From Desulfobacterales bacterium HSG17 (GTDB taxonomy: Bacteria; Desulfobacterota; Desulfobacteria; Desulfobacterales; Desulfococcaceae): DNA of 6,041 bases. The notes beneath the pieces were generated by a model. That model was given only the letters and a program-made list of their open reading frames with translations, did not search any database and was not told where the DNA came from. The position numbers and the translations under genes were made by a program. Where the stretch lies: positions 1 through 6,041 of the forward strand of contig JAUCGD010000204.1 in assembly GCA_030377945.1 (NCBI GenBank), given 5' to 3'. Below are positions 3,158-6,041 of this stretch, piece by piece. Every line of letters begins with the position of its first letter. Positions within the stretch are counted from its first letter, which is position 1.

Positions 3158-6041
3158 TTATTGCAGCAGGTTCATGACATTCTGGGCTGATGCATTAGCC
3201 TGGGCAAGAGCATAGGAACTAGTCTGTGCCAGAAGCTGCATTTTGGAAAATATCATGGACTCTGCTGCAAAATCCACATCCCTGACCGTTGATTCTGAAG
3301 CCTGAATATTGGTCTTTGTTACAGAGAGGTTTGAAATTGTAGATGCAAGCTGGTTTTGAACAGATCCAAGGGTGCTTCGTGTTTCATCAAGACCCTGCAG
3401 TGCTGAATCTGCAATAGTTATTGCCCGTTGTGCATTATCCTGGTCAAGAACAGAAAGGTCTGCAAGCCTGTAAGTCTCTGTTTCACTTAATCCAACAGTA
3501 CCGGCATTGGTTGTATTGACGGCAAGTATGGAAAGTTGTACAATTTGGCTATCTTTTCCCAGCATCATATCTTCAGAAATTGTTGTAGTTGCATCGACAT
3601 AAAGATCAGTAGTTAAAACGTCTCCTGCCTTGATTTCAACTGCTGTTGCAGGATTCCCACCTGTTGCACTGTTTAAAGTCATATCCTGTGTCATTACTGT
3701 ACCGGCTTTTAACAGGGTATCAGCAATAAGCGTTGAACCTGCCGTAATACTCATATCATTGTCAAGGGTAAGTGGAGTGTTTTGTACGGTAATAGCACCA
3801 CCAATTGTGGAACCTTCAGCCAGGATACTGAGAGTTTCAATATTTGATCCGCTTCTCAGCTCTGTTCTTTTGTATGTACCAAGATTATCGGCAGTGGCAC
3901 TCAGTGTCCCACCCATGACATAAGTGCTGTTCCCTAATATTGACCCGGCAAGCAGCTTGCTTCCTGCTGCCAGTTCAGAACCAGCTTCAAGGCTCATATC
4001 ATTAGCCATGGTTGCTATGGATAGTGTGGCTGTATGGGCAGAGAAAGTTGTAACATGATTTGAAATACTGCCGGTTGTCAAAATTGAACCGTCTATGAGG
4101 GTGCTGGCTCCGCCCGCTGTGGATATAACATCACCAAAATCTTCTGAGGCTACATGGTCACCATCAAGTACAATAGAGCCTGAAGAATAGGTGTCACCTT
4201 GTTCCAAAATTCCTCCACTGTAAACCAGTGTGGGACCAACCCAGGTCGTTGTCCCGGAAGCCTGGGTTGAAAGCACCAGGGTTGAACCGGATTTTAGCAT
4301 GCTGCCGGCTTTAATAACAAGTGTGCCGGCTGAATTGCCAATAGTAGTGTCTGTTCCGAGGAATAGATCCGATGTGGTTTGAGTATTCACAGTTACAGTA
4401 GTTGCGGCATTTGAACTATTTTGAAAAGCAGTGGCACCGATTTCAAATTTTGCACCCAGTTGTGTACCGGTGGCAAGAGTTGAACCAGCTTTGATTAGTG
4501 TGTTTGCTGACGCATCGTATTTGGCTACCATGCTTGTACTCAAGGTTACATCCCTGGTCAGAAGAACAGAAGAAGTCAGGGTTGTGCCGGCAAGATATGT
4601 GGTGACAGCTCCCGAAGCACTTGAAATAAACTGTGTGGTGACAACCGTACCATTGCCCAGAGTGCTCCATGTCTTAAGTGTGGAGCCTGCTGTAATCATC
4701 ATATCCTGAGCAAGGGCAGTTGTGCCTGTAGAATCGCTGACAATCAAATCCCCTGCAACTGTTACAGCGCCACCAAGCACAGTACCGGTTGCAAGTTCTG
4801 AAGTGGCATAGAGTGTAGTTCCGGATTTTAGTTCATAGTCAAGTTGAGTTGACTTCACAGATGATTCCACAAGGGCATCTCCCCCTATAATGGTTCCGGC
4901 AGCAAGCCTGGAACCAGCAGCAATAGTTGAGCCCGAAGCTATGATCGAGTCAGATACTGTTTCCATATCCCCGACAATGGTGATATCTGCTCCTGTAGCG
5001 CCTGCACCGATTCCATTAATCTGAAACTGGCTGACGCCTTTTTGAGTAAGTTCAAGAAATCCTATGGTTGACATCTGACCTGAAGTGCTTCCCATGACAT
5101 CAGTTATTGACCCTGTAACCTTGATACTTCTGCCGTCAATGGAGCGCAAGGTCAGTTTTCCGTCAATAGTTGTATAGGCCTCAACCCCCGTCTCTGCGCC
5201 TTTTGTATTTATTGCGTTCACAAGGGAGCCAGAGTAATCATTAGCTTCAACAGGTAAGGCACCAATTGTAACACCATTAATGGCAAAATCAAAACCTGTA
5301 ACACCATCCTGGATGGAAATAGTTGAAGTTGATTCAATCACAGCTTTTGCACTGATGCCTGTTATGGAGGAATACCTGTTGACCTCATCGGAAAGGGCAC
5401 CCATACTGTTTTCTTTCCTGTTATTATATTTTACGTCTATGGTGTTGAGAGTAAGCTGTTCTCCGGTTATAGCACTTGTGATAGTAAGCTGTACTTCACC
5501 TCCTGAATTACTTGCAAGGCTTAGATCAGCCTGGGAAATGTGGCCGACCTTGTTGGCTTCTGTTGATCCGATTGAGATGTTAGCAGTCTCATTTGCAAAT
5601 GCACCAATCTGGATAGCTTTATTTGTAAATGCACCGGAAAGAAGTTTTTGTCCATTAAAGGATGTAGTCTTTGCAATGGCATCTAACTCTTTTAAAAGTT
5701 TATCAATGTCATTCTGGATCGCTCTTCTCGTTGAAGTAGATTGACCGTCTGAAGCTGCCTGAATTGCTTTGGTCTTAACAATATTAACAATATTTATGGA
5801 TTCCTGCAAAGCACCGTCAGCTGTTTGAACCACAGAGATACCATCATTTGCATTACGTATAGCCTGTCCTATACCGAGAGCCTGAGCTCTTAGAGAATCG
5901 GCAATGGCCATGCCGGAAGAGTCATCTGCAGCTTTGTTGATCCTTAAACCGGTTGAAAGCCGTTCAAGTGATTCGCCTAACTGAAAATCGTTTTTTAGCA
6001 TGCTCCTGTGAGCATTCAAAGCTGCGATGTTTGTGTTTATT
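3158..6041 (-). CDS. fliC: Giant flagellin with a hexapeptide-repeat central domain (5' end truncated by the window)
   Basis: This is the structural subunit of the flagellar filament, exported unfolded through the flagellar type III apparatus. The reading frame is open to the window edge. Its first visible residues, INTNIAALNAHRS, are the canonical flagellin N-terminus, so only about four codons are missing. In visible numbering, D0/D1 helices span 1-175 with SLERLSTGLRINKAADD, GMAIADSL, and TSFNGQKLL before the D1 strands. A flagellin-IN-like repeat lies at about 251-310 (FAINGVTIGALP, then LVNAINTKG, then GKLTLRSIDG). Residues 363-844 are mostly degenerate hexapeptide repeats. D1/D0 C-terminal helices at 858-960 include AITIADSALQGLDETRSTLG, QNQLASTISNL, VRDVDFAAES and the end NVMNLLQ. 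Ordinary flagellins are about 270-500 residues, so this one is roughly twice that because of the central domain. No cysteine is visible, but two tryptophans occur in the solenoid. A terminator follows the stop; its own promoter lies outside the window. FliS downstream is its likely chaperone. Confidence 0.96.
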   Translation of the reverse strand, partial: INTNIAALNAHRSMLKNDFQLGESLERLSTGLRINKAADDSSGMAIADSLRAQALGIGQAIRNANDGISVVQTADGALQESINIVNIVKTKAIQAASDGQSTSTRRAIQNDIDKLLKELDAIAKTTSFNGQKLLSGAFTNKAIQIGAFANETANISIGSTEANKVGHISQADLSLASNSGGEVQLTITSAITGEQLTLNTIDVKYNNRKENSMGALSDEVNRYSSITGISAKAVIESTSTISIQDGVTGFDFAINGVTIGALPVEANDYSGSLVNAINTKGAETGVEAYTTIDGKLTLRSIDGRSIKVTGSITDVMGSTSGQMSTIGFLELTQKGVSQFQINGIGAGATGADITIVGDMETVSDSIIASGSTIAAGSRLAAGTIIGGDALVESSVKSTQLDYELKSGTTLYATSELATGTVLGGAVTVAGDLIVSDSTGTTALAQDMMITAGSTLKTWSTLGNGTVVTTQFISSASGAVTTYLAGTTLTSSVLLTRDVTLSTSMVAKYDASANTLIKAGSTLATGTQLGAKFEIGATAFQNSSNAATTVTVNTQTTSDLFLGTDTTIGNSAGTLVIKAGSMLKSGSTLVLSTQASGTTTWVGPTLVYSGGILEQGDTYSSGSIVLDGDHVASEDFGDVISTAGGASTLIDGSILTTGSISNHVTTFSAHTATLSIATMANDMSLEAGSELAAGSKLLAGSILGNSTYVMGGTLSATADNLGTYKRTELRSGSNIETLSILAEGSTIGGAITVQNTPLTLDNDMSITAGSTLIADTLLKAGTVMTQDMTLNSATGGNPATAVEIKAGDVLTTDLYVDATTTISEDMMLGKDSQIVQLSILAVNTTNAGTVGLSETETYRLADLSVLDQDNAQRAITIADSALQGLDETRSTLGSVQNQLASTISNLSVTKTNIQASESTVRDVDFAAESMIFSKMQLLAQTSSYALAQANASAQNVMNLLQ
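3509..4957 (-). repeat. Degenerate hexapeptide-repeat solenoid within flagellin (residues about 363-844)
   Basis: Read in steps of six, the protein repeats [LIV]-[GAED]-x-x-[STAV]-x. Examples are IAAGSR LAAGTI IGGDAL (374-391 region), LATGTV LGGAVT (417-428), LEAGSE LAAGSK LLAGSI LGNSTY (684-707), and IETLSI LAEGST IGGAIT (734-751). The later VDATTT, LGKDSQ and LAVNTT (815-844) also fit. This is the established signature of left-handed beta-helices. Hexads are interrupted around 535-575 and 595-680. Bundles begin with an AGS[TEM]L-like block about every 33-46 residues where regular. The repeat is clear in protein but weak in DNA, so it is old or under diversifying change. The beta-helix fold is inference. 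Confidence 0.7.
5111..5290 (-). other. Flagellin-IN-type repeat in flagellin (residues about 251-310)
   Basis: The strand DFAINGVTIGALP is followed by the helix YSGSLVNAINTKG, then the strands VEAYTTIDGKLTLRS and DGRSIKVTG. This is the INxx layout found in flagellin and hook-associated proteins. It sits between D1 and the hexapeptide solenoid and would form a base domain (D2) for it. Confidence 0.65.

Noticed and set aside
4443..4670. Minus-strand alternative frame within flagellin (75 aa)
   Set aside because: It is rich in Cys, His and Trp with no family resemblance and lies wholly inside the flagellin repeat region, so it is an out-of-frame shadow. The same holds for 704-892 inside fliS.
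3509..4957. Repeats as CRISPR, insertion sequence or tandem DNA satellite
   Set aside because: Units are degenerate at DNA level, have no spacers or terminal inverted repeats, and stay in the flagellin reading frame. They are protein repeats only.
3509..4957. Flagellinolysin-type protease in the flagellin variable region
   Set aside because: No HExxH zinc-protease motif is present in the central domain, which is low in His and made of Gly/Ser/Thr/Leu hexads.
5280..5744. Plus-strand open frame of 154 aa opposite flagellin
   Set aside because: It lies fully antisense to the conserved D1/IN region of flagellin, has no convincing ribosome site and a protein of low-complexity hydrophobic residues. 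It is a shadow of flagellin codon use, as are the other plus-strand frames at 1322-1615, 2168-2392, 2666-3046, 2886-3215, 3630-3923 and 4431-4709.
5999..6019. Flagellin starting at the TTG (6019) or at the internal ATG a few codons later
   Set aside because: The frame stays open upstream and encodes INTNIAA, the conserved start region of flagellins. The true start is therefore off the window and the gene is partial.

Overview
The window carries four genes, all on the minus strand, that form a classic late-flagellar (filament) cluster. In transcription order they are a very large flagellin gene (5' end cut off by the right edge), the filament cap gene fliD, the flagellin chaperone gene fliS, and a small helical-protein gene in the position usually held by fliT. 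The flagellin helices carry stretches such as KTKAIQAASDGQ, and base composition is AT-rich with mostly good Shine-Dalgarno sites. I infer a motile Gram-negative anaerobe of the Desulfobacterota (Desulfobacteraceae-like), but this is an impression from protein style, not a database result.

Layout from right to left (5' to 3' of the transcripts). 6041-3158 encodes flagellin, 960 visible residues and roughly 964 when complete. 3157-3022 is a 136-base gap holding a strong intrinsic terminator followed almost at once by a probable sigma-28 promoter. 3021-925 encodes FliD (698 aa), 899-444 FliS (151 aa) and 423-16 a FliT/FlgN-like protein (135 aa). The last bases of the window (7-1 on the minus strand) read ACAAGGA and look like the ribosome binding site of a further gene just outside. 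Gaps inside fliD-fliS-fliT-like are only 20-25 bases, so these three are probably one transcript. No stretch over 300 bases lacks a gene.

The genes work together as follows. Flagellin is exported and polymerised into the filament beneath the FliD cap. FliS holds unpolymerised flagellin in the cytoplasm. A FliT-type chaperone would do the same for FliD. The terminator limits read-through from the very highly expressed flagellin gene, and the internal promoter gives the cap/chaperone genes their own supply.

The most unusual content is inside the flagellin. Between ordinary D0/D1 ends, about 480 residues (roughly 363-844 of the visible protein) are largely degenerate hexapeptide repeats of the type [LIV]-[GAED]-x-x-[STAV]-x, grouped around recurring AGSxL and DMxL signatures. 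This is the sequence pattern of a left-handed beta-helix and suggests a surface-exposed solenoid projecting from each filament subunit. FliD is also oversized, with extra beta modules, which may be a matching adaptation of the cap.
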